Source of the DNA: Actinomadura madurae
GTDB taxonomy: Bacteria > Actinomycetota > Actinomycetes > Streptosporangiales > Streptosporangiaceae
NCBI RefSeq assembly: GCF_900115095.1
Contig: NZ_FOVH01000012.1
Coordinates: forward strand, 124,001 to 188,000
DNA length: 64,000 nt
Direction: 5' to 3'
Shown here: one piece after another, positions 18,025 to 27,307 of the stretch
Layout of the letters: each line of letters begins with the position of its first letter
Position numbering within the stretch: the first letter of the stretch is position 1
Translations under genes and position numbers: made by a program
The notes under the pieces: generated by a model
Database searches by the model: none
Told to the model about the DNA's origin: nothing
The model's input: the letters and a program-made list of their open reading frames with translations, nothing else

Positions 18025-19395
18025 TTAGAGCGGTCGTGCGGGGGTGACCGCCTGGCGGTGGACGACCAGGTCGAACCACTGCCGCACGGTGCCGCCGGTG
18101 GCGTAGGAGTCGTAGGGAAGTTCAGGGGTCTCGGTGGCGATACCGCGCGTGGCGATCGGAGACCGCAGCCACTCGCGCACCGGCGCGGGCGCGTCCACGC
18201 GCAGGTCCATGAGCAGCTGGTCGAAGCGGGTGGCCTGACCGAACGGGCGCTCGACCCACCCCTCGCGCGGCGGCGGCATCTCGACCGTCCCGCTTTCCCC
18301 GGCGATCGTCCCGTGGTCGAAGGTGAACCCGATCGACCGGTAGCCGTCCCCGAACCAACGGCGCAGGTACGACCCGACGCTCGCGAAGGCCATCTCGCCC
18401 TGCTCCGGGCTGAACAGGCGCATGCCCGGAGCGACGGCGGTGTGCGGGGTGGCCGCCCAGTACACGACCTTGCCGTGGTGACGGCCGCGCCACCAGCGCA
18501 GGTTCTCCGCCGCGCGGGCGTCCCGGAAGGCATAGGACGTCTGACGCGGAATGTAGTAGTTGAGATAGAAGGAGCGGATCTGCTTGGCGGCGTGCACCGC
18601 CAGCGAGTACGCCCGGTCGCCGGGCCGGTGCGGCAGTCGCTCGACCATGTCGTACAGGTCGCGGGCGTGCTCGACGTACGGCTTCTTGTCCTTCACCTCG
18701 TTCATGTACCAGCGGGCGTGGGCCCAGGCGTCCGGCTTCGTCGGCCGGAGCCACTCCATGTGCCTTCGCAGTTCGGGGACGAGCGACGGCGCGGCCTTCG
18801 CGACGTGCGCGTCGACGATGTCGTAGGCCGGGAGCCAGGTCGTGTAGTACTCCACGCCCACGAACCTGACCTGGTCGCTCTTCTTGCGTCCCTTGTTGAA
18901 GTCGCGCAGCCAGGTGAGCGCGTCCGCCGTGTCGCGGTTGGCCCAGGCGCCGCTCGTCCGCCGCAGGAGCGCGTCGATGTCCCCCTCGCCGGTGCGGACG
19001 TACCGGTCGATCTCCAGGCCGAGCGTCCAGTCGTCCTCCCAGGCGATGGACCGGAACCCCATCCGCTCCACCAGGTAGCGCAAGGTGCGGTGCTTGAGAG
19101 CGGTCACCTCCCGCAGCCCGTGCTGCGGCTCGCCCAGGCCGACGATCGAGGCGTTCCCCACCGAACGCCGCAGGGGCTCCAGGTCGTCCAGCGGCGCAGC
19201 CGGATCGACCGTCCCGAGCCGATGCGCGTTCCTCTCGATCCAAGCGGTCACCGCCCGCGTCTCCAGGACGGTGGACGCGGCTGCGGGACGCGCGGCCGTC
19301 TCGGCGGACGCCTGCGCGGTGAGGCCGACACCCGAGAACAGAACGACCGTCCCGGCGGCGGATGCGACGAACCGCAACGCTGTGCGCTGTTTCAT
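18025..19395 (-). CDS. secreted erythromycin-esterase-like protein
   Basis: 456 residues from the ATG at 19395, preceded by GGAAGGA at a spacing of seven. It begins with a Sec signal (KQRTALRFVASAAGTVVLFSGVG, cleavage probably after AQASA). The mature part is an erythromycin esterase/EreA-like fold: VGLGEPQHGLREVTALKHR (the GExxHG active-site motif, residues about 87-92), GFRSIAWEDDW, and HHGKVVYWAATPHTAV with a second conserved His. Family enzymes hydrolyse macrolactone or other ester bonds; many actinobacterial members have no proven resistance role. The export signal differs from the cytoplasmic resistance enzymes, so a role outside the cell is likely. Confidence 0.88.
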   Translation of the reverse strand: MKQRTALRFVASAAGTVVLFSGVGLTAQASAETAARPAAASTVLETRAVTAWIERNAHRLGTVDPAAPLDDLEPLRRSVGNASIVGLGEPQHGLREVTALKHRTLRYLVERMGFRSIAWEDDWTLGLEIDRYVRTGEGDIDALLRRTSGAWANRDTADALTWLRDFNKGRKKSDQVRFVGVEYYTTWLPAYDIVDAHVAKAAPSLVPELRRHMEWLRPTKPDAWAHARWYMNEVKDKKPYVEHARDLYDMVERLPHRPGDRAYSLAVHAAKQIRSFYLNYYIPRQTSYAFRDARAAENLRWWRGRHHGKVVYWAATPHTAVAPGMRLFSPEQGEMAFASVGSYLRRWFGDGYRSIGFTFDHGTIAGESGTVEMPPPREGWVERPFGQATRFDQLLMDLRVDAPAPVREWLRSPIATRGIATETPELPYDSYATGGTVRQWFDLVVHRQAVTPARPL

Positions 19396-19611
19396 GGCGG
19401 ATTCCTTCCAGCTGGCTGTGCTGCGATGCCGCACACGTTGGCCGCAAGGTCCGTCCCACCACATCCGCCCACGGGAGACTCCGCAAATACCCCCAACGCC
19501 GTACACACCGCCCGCCGGGCGTCGGCCGGGGTGGACGAGGGTGTTCGTGGCGGCGCTGATCGTGTTTCACAGCCACAGGTGGCCGGGGTCGTGGAGGTGG
19601 ATGAGGGTGCA

Positions 19612-20074
19612 GATACGAGGTCCACGCCGCGACCGGCAAGCAGAAGGAGCACGCCTACCTGAAGGAGGTCGGGGCCGCCGCGGTCGTGGAGCGCGAGTCG
19701 CTCACCGGCGAGCCGAAACCCCTGGCCAAGCAGCGGTGGGCCGCCGGAATCGACAGCGTCGGCGGGCCCACCCTGGCCAACGTGCTCTCCCAGGTCCGCT
19801 ACGGCGGGGCGGTCGCGGCCTGCGGCCTGGCCGGCGGCCCGGGGCTGCCGGCGACGGTGATGCCCTTCATCCTGCGCAACGTCTCGCTGCTGGGCGTCGG
19901 TTCGGTGAACGCCCCGATCGCCTTGCGCCACGAAGCCTGGTCACGCTGAACGACCTTTTCACGGCCGACGAACTGCGCACCGTGGTCAACGACGCCGCCC
20001 TCAAGGACGTCCCCGCACTCGCCGCAAAACTCCTCAAAGGCGAAATCCGCGGCCGCATCGTGATCAACGTCTGA
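19612..20074 (+). pseudogene. remnant of a YhdH/AcuI-type quinone oxidoreductase
   Basis: Only the C-terminal third is recognisable and it is broken. From about 19612 the frame reads YEVHAATGKQKEHAYLKEVG, then LGAA-like VVERESLTGEPKPLAKQRW, AAGIDSVGGPTLANVLSQ and RYGGAVAACGLAGGPGLP, matching the NADPH-domain of YhdH/AcuI reductases. Around 19935-19950 it frameshifts with a short loss, after which the end of the protein (DVPALAAKLLKGEIRGRIVINV) appears in another frame. No N-terminal GroES-like domain is present upstream. A decayed gene rather than a functional one. Confidence 0.85.
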
Positions 20075-20095
20075 CCGATAGTGGGTTGATCGCGG

Positions 20096-20731
20096 TCAGC
20101 TCGCCAGCAGGTCGTTCATGCGGTCGATCTCGGCCAGCTGGGTGGACTGGACGTCGCGTGCCATCTGCTGGACGGTGACGTCGGTGCCTTTGTCCAGGAC
20201 GTCCTTGGCCATGGTGAGCGCGCCCTGGTGATGGGTGATCATCAGCTTGAGGTAGAGCTCGTCGAACGTCCCGCCACGCGCGTCCCGCAGCTGCTTCAAC
20301 TGCTCCGGCGTGGCCATTCCCGCCATGCCGGTGTGCGCGCCGTGATTGCGGCCGTGCGCCTTCAGGACGGCCTCGGCGTTCTGCTTCAGCCACGACCGCA
20401 TCGTCTCGATCTCGACCTTCTGCGCCGCGTCGATGCGGGAGGCCAGCGACCGAACCCGCTGGTCAGAGGCCCGGGACGGAGCCAGCGCGGACATCTCCAG
20501 CGCCTGCGCGTGGTGGGGGATCATCATCTGCACGAACCCGACCTCGGCCGCGGTGGGCGGCGCGGCCTTGCGCGGACCCGCGACCTGCGTCTTGTTGGGC
20601 TCGCCCGGCCGGCCCGGCACCAGCACGGACCTCGACGGGGCCGCCTCGGGTTCGGCGTCGCCGCTGCAAGCCGTCAGGGTGCCGGCGGCCATCGCGACCG
20701 CCACGCCCACCACCGCGATCCGGTGCCGCAT
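20096..20731 (-). CDS. DUF305 lipoprotein
   Basis: 211 residues from ATG 20731, with GGGAGG four bases upstream. It has a lipoprotein signal (AVAMAAGTLTAC) and a helical DUF305 domain with the paired His-rich motifs MMIPHHAQALEM and KLMITHHQGALTMA plus conserved Met residues, a ferritin-like four-helix arrangement. DUF305 proteins are extracytoplasmic and several are linked with copper handling; the HH/Met pattern agrees but is not proof. It is divergent from the LVIVD gene, sharing a 177 bp promoter region, an arrangement I recognise as recurrent in actinomycetes. Confidence 0.92.
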   Translation of the reverse strand: MRHRIAVVGVAVAMAAGTLTACSGDAEPEAAPSRSVLVPGRPGEPNKTQVAGPRKAAPPTAAEVGFVQMMIPHHAQALEMSALAPSRASDQRVRSLASRIDAAQKVEIETMRSWLKQNAEAVLKAHGRNHGAHTGMAGMATPEQLKQLRDARGGTFDELYLKLMITHHQGALTMAKDVLDKGTDVTVQQMARDVQSTQLAEIDRMNDLLAS

Positions 20732-20908
20732 CGAACCTCCCACGTCCAGCCGGCCACCCGGACCGTACCCGCAGAACGGACCAGAGCAAAAGGGTCCTTT
20801 GATCAAAAAATGCCGATATACAAGCTCAAACCTGTACAGACATCTCGAAACCCTCGATACTCCAGAATCGAGCCTGTTCTCGGGGGTCATGGAGACAAAG
20901 GAGTCAGG

Positions 20909-22330
20909 GTGCCGCCAGTTATCAAGCGACGTACCAGACGCAGAAGCCTCTTGGGGACCCTCTCGGGCCTTGTGCTGGTGATCTCGGCCGCGTTCGTCCC
21001 GGCGGCCTCGGCCGGCCCGGCCGGGGACGAGATCAGCAAGACGCCCAACATGCATCATCTGGCGAACATCCCCAAGCAGGGGCCGCTCGCCGCACCCGCC
21101 GCGTACGGCTCGGACTGGGCCTTCAAGGGACGGTACGCCTTCGGCGGGAACTACGAGGGCTTCACGGTCTACGACATCAGCCGACCCCAGAAGCCGCGGG
21201 TCGTCACGGTCGTGCACTGCCCCGGATCCCAGAACGACGTGTCCATCGCCGGGAACCTGCTGTTCCTGTCGACGGACAGCTCGCGGAGCGACGACTCGTG
21301 CCAGTCCGTGGCCAAGCCCGCGACCGACAAGACGGCGTGGGAGGGCATCAAGATCTTCGACATCAGCGACGTGCGCAACCCGCGCTACGTCAAGGCCGTC
21401 GAGACCAAGTGCGGCTCCCACACCAACACCCTCGTCCCGGGCAAGCGCACGGCCTACATCTACGTGTCGTCGTACAACCCGAGCGACACCTACCCGGACT
21501 GCCGGCCTCCGCACGACCTCATCTCGATCGTGAAGGTCCCGTTGCGGAACCCGACCGCGGCGAGCGTGGCGGCCGAGCCGGTGCTGTTCCCGGACGGCGG
21601 CAACCCGGGTGACCCCCCGGACACGCCGTGGCCCGGCCAGACCAGGGCCACCTCGGGCTGCCACGACCTCACCGCCTACCCCGACAAGGACCTGATGGCC
21701 GGGGCGTGCATGGGCGACGGCGTGCTGTTCGACATCTCCGACCCGCTCAAGCCGCGCACCATCACCAGCGTGCGCGACGACGAGAACTTCGCGTTCTGGC
21801 ACTCGGCGACGTTCAACAACCGCGCCAACAAGATCGTCTTCACCGACGAGCTGGGCGGCGGCTCCGCGGCCACCTGCAACCCGACGATCGGTCAGGAGAA
21901 GGGCGCCAACGCCATCTACGACATCGTCGGCAAGGGCAAGCACCGCAAGCTGAAGTTCCGCAGCTACTACAAGATCCCGCGGCACAACACCGACAACGAG
22001 AACTGCGTGGCCCACAACGGCTCGCTGATCCCGGTGAAGGGCAAGGACATCATGGTGCAGTCCTGGTACCAGGGCGGCATCTCGGTCATGGACTTCACCG
22101 ACTCCCGGAACCCCAAGGAGATCGCCTGGCTCGACCGCGGTCCGTGGGCGGACAACCTGCAGTACCTGGCCGGCACGTGGTCCACGTACTACTACAACGG
22201 CTACATCTACTCCAACGAGATCCAGCGGGGCCTGGACGTCATCGACCTCCGTGACCCGCGCACCGACCGGGCCAAGCGCGTCAGGCTGGACGTGCTCAAC
22301 GCCCAGTCCCAGCCCAACTACTACGACTGA
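20909..22330 (+). CDS. secreted LVIVD-repeat protein
   Basis: 473 residues from GTG 20909, with AAAGGAG five bases upstream. The N-terminus is a signal peptide (RRSLLGTLSGLVLVISAAFVPAASA). The rest is a beta-propeller of LVIVD-type repeats: YEGFTVYDISRPQKPRVV, GIKIFDISDVRNPRYVKAV, GVLFDISDPLKPRTIT, GISVMDFTDSRNPKEIAWL and GLDVIDLRDPR. Such proteins are exported and probably bind other surface molecules; no catalytic residues are evident. Several Cys pairs (KCGSH, DSCQS) suggest disulfides. Divergent from the DUF305 gene and followed by a strong hairpin. Confidence 0.9.
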   Translation: MPPVIKRRTRRRSLLGTLSGLVLVISAAFVPAASAGPAGDEISKTPNMHHLANIPKQGPLAAPAAYGSDWAFKGRYAFGGNYEGFTVYDISRPQKPRVVTVVHCPGSQNDVSIAGNLLFLSTDSSRSDDSCQSVAKPATDKTAWEGIKIFDISDVRNPRYVKAVETKCGSHTNTLVPGKRTAYIYVSSYNPSDTYPDCRPPHDLISIVKVPLRNPTAASVAAEPVLFPDGGNPGDPPDTPWPGQTRATSGCHDLTAYPDKDLMAGACMGDGVLFDISDPLKPRTITSVRDDENFAFWHSATFNNRANKIVFTDELGGGSAATCNPTIGQEKGANAIYDIVGKGKHRKLKFRSYYKIPRHNTDNENCVAHNGSLIPVKGKDIMVQSWYQGGISVMDFTDSRNPKEIAWLDRGPWADNLQYLAGTWSTYYYNGYIYSNEIQRGLDVIDLRDPRTDRAKRVRLDVLNAQSQPNYYD

Positions 22331-22341
22331 CCTGACCGGAC

Positions 22342-22388
22342 GGGTCCTCGCCCCCGCCGAGCCGTGAGCCCGGCGGGGCCGAGGACCC
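22342..22388. terminator. bidirectional hairpin terminator
   Basis: Arms 22342-22359 and 22371-22388 pair over 18 positions with a single mismatch around an 11-base loop. It lies 11 bases after the LVIVD stop, between convergent genes, so it can stop transcription from both sides. Confidence 0.8.
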
Positions 22389-22515
22389 CCCTGTCGCGCT
22401 TTCTCGCCGTACCGGACGGGGCCCGGTCGAGCGGGACGGTGATCGCGTATCGAGATGCTCTGGACGCCGCTGAAGGCCCACCACGGGGCGGGCTCCAGGC
22501 TCCGCCTTCCAGGGT

Positions 22516-23925
22516 CTAGAGGACCGGGCGGCCTTCGATCGCCACCGTTCGCACGAGCGCCGCGCTGGGGCGGTGGAGTGCTTCGGTGAGCGGGACGTGC
22601 AGCAGAAGCAGGTCGGCGGGGGCACCGGCCTGGACCGTCCTGATCCGTCCGCCCGGTTCTTCGGGTGGGGTGAGGTAGGCGTGCAGGGCGGTGAGCGGGG
22701 CGATGCGTTCGGCCGGCCCGACGGTCGTTCCCGATCGGGCGCGGCGGTGGACGGCCGCGGTCATCACCTGCCAGGGGTCCAGTGGCCCGTACGGGGCGTC
22801 GCTGGAGAGGCCGACCGGCACCCCGGCCACTCGTAGCGACGCGTACCGGTAGAGGTCGCGGTGGTCTTCGGCTGCGACGTCGCGCAGGTAGTCGTCACCC
22901 CGATCGGCGATGAAGCCGGGCTGGGTGACCACGCGCACGCCGCGCCGGGCGATGTCGTCGATCAGCTCGGCCGGGACGAGGGCGGCATGCTCGACGCGGT
23001 CGCCGCCGAAGGCCGGTCCTGCCTGGTCGAGTGCGGCCAGCAGGAGCACCAGCGCCTCGCGGGTGACGCAGTGCGCGGCGATGGGACGGCCCCGGTCGTG
23101 CGCGGCGCGGATGCGGTCGCTGAGGTCGTCGAGACCGGGCAGGGCGGAGTCGGCGATCACGATCTTGTAGGGGCCGGCGCTGATGCGGGGGTCGGTGGTG
23201 AGGGCGTCCAGGGGGGCGCCCAGGAGGTGGAGGCGCTGGGGGAGCGTCCCGCCGGCCACGGCGCGGTCGAAGGCGGCCAGCGCGGCGGGACCGAGGTCGG
23301 GGGTGGCGTCGGTGACCGCTGTGATGCCGAACCCGGCCAGCTCCCTCGCCACGTCGTCGAGCGGCAGCGGAGGTGAGGGCGGCAGGCGGGTGCGCAGCCA
23401 GGCGTCGGCCCGCCATAGCCGCCCGGTGGGTGTGCCGTGCGGGTCGCGTTCGATGCCGGGGTGGCCCGCGGCGGCGAGCCCGGTGGCCGTCAGGGCGGCG
23501 GTGTTGAGCATCCACAGGGCGCCGCTGCGGTGCTGGACGCGGAGGGGACGGTGCGGTTGGAGCCGGTCCAGGGCCGCGGCGTCCAGGTCACCGGCGACGG
23601 TCTCGATGTAGCCGGTGCCGCGGATCCAGCCGTGCTCGTCGGGGGCCGCGTCCCAGAGGGCGGCGGCCAGCCCGGCGTGGTCGCTGACCTGGGGAGGCCC
23701 GCAAGGGACGGAGTGGCGGCGGGCCGCGAGTGCGTGCAGGTGCAGGTGATGGTCGCACAGCCCGGGGATCAGGGCGCCGCCTCGGCACTCCACGACGCGC
23801 TCGCCGGGACGGCGCGGCAGGCTGTGGCCGATCTCGGCGATCCTGTCTCCGGCGATGCGGACGTCGGCGCGCCGCGGACCGCCGTCGAGCTCGGCGTCCC
23901 GCAGCAGCAACCCCGTCTCCTTCAC
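22516..23925 (-). CDS. amidohydrolase family protein (YtcJ-like)
   Basis: 469 residues. The metal-binding H-x-H is in LIPGLCDHHLHLHALAA, with later ligands in RPIAAHCVTREALV and GDRVEHAALV and the Asp in GLSSDAPYGPLDPW. The layout (long insert after the first motif, PYGPLDPWQ end) is that of the amidohydrolase_3/YtcJ branch, whose members hydrolyse N-acyl or formamide bonds. The ATG at 23925 overlaps the stop of the CoA transferase as ATGA, so the two are co-translated. Reaction unknown; an amide or lactam hydrolysis feeding an acid to the CoA-transferase step is an inference from pairing. Confidence 0.85.
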   Translation of the reverse strand: MKETGLLLRDAELDGGPRRADVRIAGDRIAEIGHSLPRRPGERVVECRGGALIPGLCDHHLHLHALAARRHSVPCGPPQVSDHAGLAAALWDAAPDEHGWIRGTGYIETVAGDLDAAALDRLQPHRPLRVQHRSGALWMLNTAALTATGLAAAGHPGIERDPHGTPTGRLWRADAWLRTRLPPSPPLPLDDVARELAGFGITAVTDATPDLGPAALAAFDRAVAGGTLPQRLHLLGAPLDALTTDPRISAGPYKIVIADSALPGLDDLSDRIRAAHDRGRPIAAHCVTREALVLLLAALDQAGPAFGGDRVEHAALVPAELIDDIARRGVRVVTQPGFIADRGDDYLRDVAAEDHRDLYRYASLRVAGVPVGLSSDAPYGPLDPWQVMTAAVHRRARSGTTVGPAERIAPLTALHAYLTPPEEPGGRIRTVQAGAPADLLLLHVPLTEALHRPSAALVRTVAIEGRPVL

Positions 23926-25160
23926 GGGGCAGCGATCCCCAGCTCGCGCAGCACCTCGCGGGTGTGTTCGCCCATCGCTGCGGCGGGTCCGGCGGCTCGG
24001 CGGACGGCCGGGAGGGCGACGGGCACCGGCCCGTCCGCGGTGTCGACGGCCCAGCCGTCCCCGTCCCGGGTGGCGGCGGGCGAGGGGATGTCCGGATCAC
24101 CGGTGCCAAGGGTGGCGGCCACGACGTCGGACATCGCCACGTCCCACAGCATGCCGCCACCGCCGGGCGGGGCCGTGGAGGCGAGCACGGCGGCGGTGAG
24201 CCCGGTCAGCGGGTCGGCCAGAGCGTCCCCGCAGAACAGCGGGGCCCCGTCCCGCTCGTGGCAGACCAGGCCGGCGGTGGCCGCGACATCGTCGCCGAAG
24301 CCGATCCCGTCGTCGTCGCGTCCGTGGGCGGTGATCGACACCCAGGTGGTGCCGGCGGCCACGGCCGCCCCGGCGTCCAAGCCGAACCGGGCCAGGGCAC
24401 GCGGGCGGGACGCCTCGATGACGATGTCGGCCGCGTCCACCAGGGCGGACAGCGCGCGCCTTCCGGCGGGGGCGCCCGGGTCGAGGACGACCGAGCGGTG
24501 GCCGGCGTGCAGCAACCGGTAGAAGCCGGGATGGCCGTACCGCGCGCCGTCCGGGCGGGCCGGGGTCTCCACCTTCACCACCCGCGCCCCGGCCAGTCCC
24601 AGCAGGTGCGCGCACAGCGGCCCGGCCCACAGCGCGCTGAAATCGACCACCAGCGCCCCCTCCAGGGTGCACGGCTCCAGCGGTTCGGGAAGCGGCGCCG
24701 GGGAACGCCGCCGCGCCACCGCGCCGGCCGCCACCCCCAGCAGGCGGGCACGTTCGGTCAGGTCGGCTCCGGTGTGCTCGCGGAGCCACGCGCCGAGCGC
24801 GGGCCATGGGTCGTCCCCGACCTCGGTGCCGGCCAGCGCGCCCAGCAGCGCCGGATCGTCGGGACGCGCGCAGGAGACCGCCGCCCACCCGTCGGCCGTG
24901 GGCAGCAGCCTGCACGCACCGCCCGCCGACACGCCGCCGCGTCGCCGCAGGCCGAGGAGGGCTGCGCGCTCGGACAGCAGCCGGGGTCCGTCCACGCACA
25001 CCGCACGTCCCGTCCGGCTGGTGTGGTCGGAGAACCGCTCGGCCAGCGCCCGCGCGGTGGCGGCGCCGTTCCCCGGCGGCACGAGCGGCGGCCCGTCCGG
25101 GCGTCCGGTCAGCGCCACCACCCCGGAGGACGCCCACGCCTCCGCCCCCACCGCGTTCAC
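23922..25160 (-). CDS. class III (CaiB/BaiF-like) CoA transferase with atypical domain order
   Basis: About 412 residues if it starts at the GTG 25160; an ATG at 25226 is open too but would crowd the divergent gene's promoter. The characteristic N-terminal motif of CaiB proteins (LVVDFSALWAGPLCAHLLGLAG followed by ARVVKVETPARPDGARYG) appears only at about residue 150. The part before it (TADGWAAVSCARPDDPALLGAL) looks like what is normally near the C-terminus. The order thus looks permuted or is a fusion of a half subunit. The C-terminal part has HERDGAPLFCGDALADPLTG, a family motif. It would transfer CoA between acids. Coupled to the amidohydrolase and divergent from a crotonase. Confidence 0.75.
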   Translation of the reverse strand: MNAVGAEAWASSGVVALTGRPDGPPLVPPGNGAATARALAERFSDHTSRTGRAVCVDGPRLLSERAALLGLRRRGGVSAGGACRLLPTADGWAAVSCARPDDPALLGALAGTEVGDDPWPALGAWLREHTGADLTERARLLGVAAGAVARRRSPAPLPEPLEPCTLEGALVVDFSALWAGPLCAHLLGLAGARVVKVETPARPDGARYGHPGFYRLLHAGHRSVVLDPGAPAGRRALSALVDAADIVIEASRPRALARFGLDAGAAVAAGTTWVSITAHGRDDDGIGFGDDVAATAGLVCHERDGAPLFCGDALADPLTGLTAAVLASTAPPGGGGMLWDVAMSDVVAATLGTGDPDIPSPAATRDGDGWAVDTADGPVPVALPAVRRAAGPAAAMGEHTREVLRELGIAAP

Positions 25161-25259
25161 CTGCGGTGATCTCCGGTCACCCGGCACGGATCGATCGGCA
25201 TGAGCCGAAGATACACTTTCCGGCATTCACTCCCCGGAGTCTGTATTGCGAGGTGAGCG

Positions 25260-26309
25260 ATGGGCGGACCACCGCGCCTGTCCCTGGCCGAGTTCGCCGA
25301 CGGCGCCGCCGACGGCCCGCTGATGGACGGCCACGGATCCGTGCTCGCCCCGCTCATGGCCGTCGATCTGGGCGGCGCCGCCGACCCCGCGACCCTGCGG
25401 GCCGCGACGCGGCGGGCACGCGACGGCGACCGCGTGCTGATCGGCCTGCTGCCCGGCGGCGGGGCGTCCACCGGACTGTCGCGGGCGCTCGACCTCACCC
25501 TCGCCCCTCCAGGTGCCGCGACGGGCCGGGAAATCGTCGTCGTCGACGACCCCGAAGCGGCGCTCGGCGAACTGCACCGGGCGGTAACGGGCAATCCGCT
25601 GGCGTCACTGGTACTGCGCGATGTGCTGCGCACCACCGAGTCGATGCCCGTCCCCGCCGCCCTGGACGTCGAGTCCTACGCCTACTCCACCCTGCTCGGC
25701 GGCCCGGAGTTCGTGCGCTGGCTCAAGCAGCGCGGCCCGCGTCCCCTGCCGCCCGTGGTGGAGGATCCGGTGCTGGTGGTCCGGGACGACCCGGAGCCCG
25801 GAACCCTGCGCGTCACCCTCAACCGGCCCGAGCGCCGCAACGCCTACGGACGGCAACTGCGTGACGCCCTGGTGGACGCCCTTCAGGTCGCGCTCCTCGA
25901 CAGCGATATCGGGCACGTCGTCCTGGACGCGGAAGGGCCCGCGTTCTGCTCCGGCGGCGATCTCGATGAGTTCGGCACCGCACCCGACCTGGCCACCGCC
26001 CATCTCGTCCGGACCCGCGCGGGCGCCGGGCGGCTGGTCCACCGCCTCGCCGGGCGGACGTCGGCGCGGCTGCACGGCGCCTGCGTCGGCGCCGGCATCG
26101 AGATCCCCGCGTTCGCCGGGACAGTGACCGCCAGGCCCGGCACCACGTTCCGCCTGCCGGAGGTGTCCATGGGGCTGATCCCGGGGGCGGGCGGAACGGT
26201 CAGCATCCCGCGCCGCATCGGCCGCTGGCGCACCCTGCACCTAGCGCTCACCGGAGCGCCGATCGACGTCGACACCGCCCACTCCTGGGGCCTGGTCGAC
26301 CATAACTAG
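25260..26309 (+). CDS. enoyl-CoA hydratase/isomerase family protein with N-terminal extension and short C-terminus
   Basis: 349 residues, GAGG six to seven bases before ATG 25260. Residues 1-165 are an extra domain that I do not recognise (DRVLIGLLPGGGASTGLSRA). The crotonase core begins near 170 with LRVTLNRPERRNAYGRQL, the oxyanion loop GPAFCSGGDLDEFGT and GACVGAGIEIPAFAG, then LPEVSMGLIPGAGGTVSIPRRIG. It stops at GLVDHN, about 50-60 residues before the usual trimerisation helices, so it is either a short type or truncated. The divergent CoA transferase and amidohydrolase suggest a common CoA-dependent pathway. It is convergent with the FGE gene, 20 bp apart. Confidence 0.75.
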   Translation: MGGPPRLSLAEFADGAADGPLMDGHGSVLAPLMAVDLGGAADPATLRAATRRARDGDRVLIGLLPGGGASTGLSRALDLTLAPPGAATGREIVVVDDPEAALGELHRAVTGNPLASLVLRDVLRTTESMPVPAALDVESYAYSTLLGGPEFVRWLKQRGPRPLPPVVEDPVLVVRDDPEPGTLRVTLNRPERRNAYGRQLRDALVDALQVALLDSDIGHVVLDAEGPAFCSGGDLDEFGTAPDLATAHLVRTRAGAGRLVHRLAGRTSARLHGACVGAGIEIPAFAGTVTARPGTTFRLPEVSMGLIPGAGGTVSIPRRIGRWRTLHLALTGAPIDVDTAHSWGLVDHN

Positions 26310-26329
26310 GGACGAGACCGTTCGGGCTG

Positions 26330-27211
26330 TCAGACGTCGGCGGCGGTGCGGAAGCCCGTGTTGCCGCTGGAGCTGTCGGGGGTGTTGCCGGTGCGGGCGG
26401 CGACGCGGTAGCGGTTGCAGTAGGACTCGTGGCACAGGTACGACCCGCCGCGCATCGAGCGGTGGGTGGGGTTGAACCAGTCGGCGCACCACTCCCAGAC
26501 GTTGCCGGACACGTTGTACAGGCCGAAACCGTTCGGCGCGAACGCATCGACGGGTGCGGTGCCGGCGTAGCCGTCTTCTTCGGTGTTGTGCACGGGAAAG
26601 CGGCCCTGCCAGATGTTGCACCGGTGTTCACCGCCGGGCGTGAGCTCGTCACCCCACGGGTAGCGCGCCTGGTCGAGCCCGCCGCGGGCGCTGTACTCCC
26701 ATTCGGCTTCGGTGGGCAGGCGGCGCCCGGCCCAGCGGCTGTAGGCGACCGCGTCGTTCCAGGACACGTGCACGACCGGGTGGTCCTGACGCGTCTCGAC
26801 ATCGCTGCCCGGGCCCTCCGGTGCGCGCCAAGACGCGCCCCTGACGGCCAGCCACCATGGTGCCTGCTCCGGCCGCGGCGCACCTCGGCGCAGGGGGGCG
26901 GGCACGAACTTCGCGAACACGTAGGTCCAGCCGAACGCCTCGGCCTCCGTGCGGTACCCGGTCGCATCGACGAACTCGGCGAAGCGAGCGTTGGTCACGG
27001 CGTAGGCGTCGATGGCGAACGGCTCCACGGTCACCTCGCGCACCGGGCCTTCGCCGTCGTCGGGGAACCCGTCCGCAGCGTCGGTTCCCATCCGGAACGT
27101 GCCGCCCGGCAAGGTGATAAGCCCGTTGGTGTTGGTGGCGCCCGTGGTGGGAGCGTCGAGGGCCGCACGGGGCTCACGGGGTGATCGGGACGGTGGGCAG
27201 CAGTGGCGCAC
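26330..27211 (-). CDS. formylglycine-generating enzyme (FGE/SUMF1 family), sulfatase maturation
   Basis: 293 residues from the GTG at 27211, chosen because AGGAGG lies ten bases before it. Fold signs are ITLPGGTFRMGTDAADGFPDDG, VSWNDAVAYSRWAGRRLPTEAEWEYSARGG, NVSGNVWEWCADWF and RGGSYLCHESYCNRYRVAAR. The two copper-binding Cys of aerobic FGE are at about 260 and 265 (YLCHESYC). The enzyme oxidises a Cys in C-x-P-x-R of type I sulfatases to formylglycine using copper(I) and oxygen. A sulfatase with exactly that motif starts 3.3 kb away (30499), its likely client. Divergent from the LLM monooxygenase operon across a 360 bp spacer. Confidence 0.93.
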   Translation of the reverse strand: MRHCCPPSRSPREPRAALDAPTTGATNTNGLITLPGGTFRMGTDAADGFPDDGEGPVREVTVEPFAIDAYAVTNARFAEFVDATGYRTEAEAFGWTYVFAKFVPAPLRRGAPRPEQAPWWLAVRGASWRAPEGPGSDVETRQDHPVVHVSWNDAVAYSRWAGRRLPTEAEWEYSARGGLDQARYPWGDELTPGGEHRCNIWQGRFPVHNTEEDGYAGTAPVDAFAPNGFGLYNVSGNVWEWCADWFNPTHRSMRGGSYLCHESYCNRYRVAARTGNTPDSSSGNTGFRTAADV

Positions 27212-27307
27212 GGCGGTGGAACCTCCTGGCTGAGCATTGGCTGCGCGGTGACGAGTGCGGTCGTCGTCCGCCGGGGCCAAGGGCCGGCGACCGCGCTAGC
27301 CCCTGAT

